Assembly (NCBI GenBank): GCA_963746255.1
Contig: CAVVAJ010000009.1
Span: 1,426,001 to 1,490,000, forward strand
Direction: 5' to 3'
Source of the DNA: DAOVXM01 sp963746255
GTDB lineage: Bacteria > Chloroflexota > Anaerolineae > Anaerolineales > UBA4823
DNA length: 64,000 bases
Under the pieces are notes generated by a model. The model was not told where the DNA came from. It was given only the letters and a program-made list of their open reading frames with translations, and did not search any database. A program made the position numbers and the translations under genes. Shown here one piece after another: positions 63,453 to 64,000 of this stretch. How positions within the stretch are numbered: the stretch's first letter is position 1; every line of letters begins with the position of its first letter.

Positions 63453-63896
63453 ATGACCTATTTGGATAATTTGAGAATCTACCTGGCCATCCTCGTGATA
63501 CTGCTCCCCGCTCTCATTGGAGCGTAAAGGCACAAAAAGTTTCTTGCTAGACAGGGTAGTTCTTTTAGGTAACCTGGCAAGCTTTTACCTATGAGGTTTG
63601 GGAAACCATCATGATGCTGGCAATCATCATATTTTTGCTGTACTATTTCCGGGAAAAACTTAACCGGATTGGGAAATCTGCAATTACACTGGCCTCCACG
63701 GCTTATACCGTTTTCACCATTCATCAAACTATCCTTTCTGGCCATAATGTTGTATTTCTACCTATTGCCATCTCAAGTTACCTCAAGTTCATTACCGTTT
63801 CATTAGTCGGTGTTCCACTCTGTTTCCGGTTGGCTCTTTCTATCCGTAAGCTGCCTTATATAAAAAAGTCCTTGGGTAAACAGAACCCAGCCATGC
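63453..63896 (+). pseudogene. Acyltransferase-3 (OafA-like) remnant with large internal deletion
   Basis: ATG 63453 encodes MTYLDNLRIYLAILVILLPALIGA (24 residues), resembling the first TM helix of acyltransferase-3 membrane proteins, and stops at 63525. About 50 bases later, in another frame, TYEVWETIMMLAIIIFLLYYFREKLNR and STAYTVFTIHQTIL resemble the last helices of the same family. The central 200 or so residues are absent. The second frame stays open to the edge of the next element. The interval 63180-63452 holds no gene. A decayed membrane acyltransferase is the best explanation. Confidence 0.55.
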
Positions 63897-63898
63897 AG

Positions 63899-64000
63899 GT
63901 AGTGGTTAAAAGTCTGGGTAGAATAAGAGTATGCCAAAATGTCCACGTTGCGAACAAACAGAACGCAAAAAATGAACTACACCGCCTCAAGCGGACAGGG
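63899..64000 (+). mobile_element. Possible left end of an IS1-type insertion sequence
   Basis: At 63931 a short frame starts MPKCPRCEQTERKK, a CxxC zinc ribbon like the InsA N-terminus of IS1-family transposases. A stop at 63973 is followed in the next frame by MNYTASSGQ, as if the frame had shifted. GGTAGTGG at 63899-63906 could be the terminal end. The element would be cut by the window edge. Only about 100 bases are visible, so this is tentative. Confidence 0.3.

Overview
The window looks like chromosomal DNA from a member of the Chloroflexota, probably an Anaerolineae-like lineage. This is inferred from family content and gene style: membrane-anchored proteins with Thr/Pro-rich linkers, a SpoIIIAA-like ATPase with an R3H domain beside tmk, RecD2, LCP proteins, M32 and M3 peptidases, and PdxS/PdxT. 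No 16S or other phylogenetic marker is present, so the assignment rests on resemblance. Genes lie on both strands in short operons. Base composition looks moderate (about half G+C), and there is one tRNA and no rRNA or CRISPR array.

Layout. 1-12.3 kb: tail of a class V aminotransferase (frameshifted), two related anchored proteins, a degenerate SDR, an MFS exporter, an ABC-F ATPase, an LCP cell-wall ligase, RecD2, an M23 peptidase, small proteins, and an enoyl-CoA hydratase remnant. 12.4-22.8 kb: mostly minus-strand housekeeping genes: gmk-rhomboid-galE; pdxS-pdxT-GNAT-like-SpoIIIAA/R3H-tmk; a nucleotidyltransferase and a deoxynucleoside kinase. Between pdxS and the nucleotidyltransferase lies a perfect 16-bp match to the ParB site parS. 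With gyrA and ssb in the same window, this suggests an origin-proximal or Ori-domain position, although dnaA, parAB and gyrB are not here. 22.9-38 kb: accessory region with a TetR regulator (AcrR-like operator over its own promoter) and a two-helix membrane protein, a pentapeptide-repeat protein, a glycosyltransferase-like/SagB pair, an archaeal-type methyltransferase, a CocE hydrolase, an alkaline phosphatase and several orphan families. This region also holds four decayed genes that carry in-frame TAA/TAG codons while their reading frames remain otherwise continuous. 38-46 kb: ssb, pepF, a biotin ligase, gyrA and a GltD-like oxidoreductase. 46-52.2 kb: a MacAB-type export operon with two paralogous adaptors. 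52.3-62.8 kb: amino-acid and peptide metabolism (MalY, SerA-like, M32, KamA), CutA, a response regulator, a lipoprotein, GNAT, an amidase and a voltage-gated-like K+ channel. 63-64 kb: tRNA-Leu(CAA) with a clear promoter and terminator, an acyltransferase remnant and a possible IS1-type insertion sequence entering from the right edge.

Four genes contain simple one-base frameshifts (near 176, 17355, 23084 and 30640), two of them in homopolymer runs. Together they raise the question of consensus errors versus true decay. The in-frame-stop cluster is different, because it has substitutions rather than indels. I found no clear defence island or large biosynthetic cluster. The most novel-looking units are the glycosyltransferase-like/SagB pair, the in-frame-stop cluster and the autoregulated TetR/small-membrane-protein operon.
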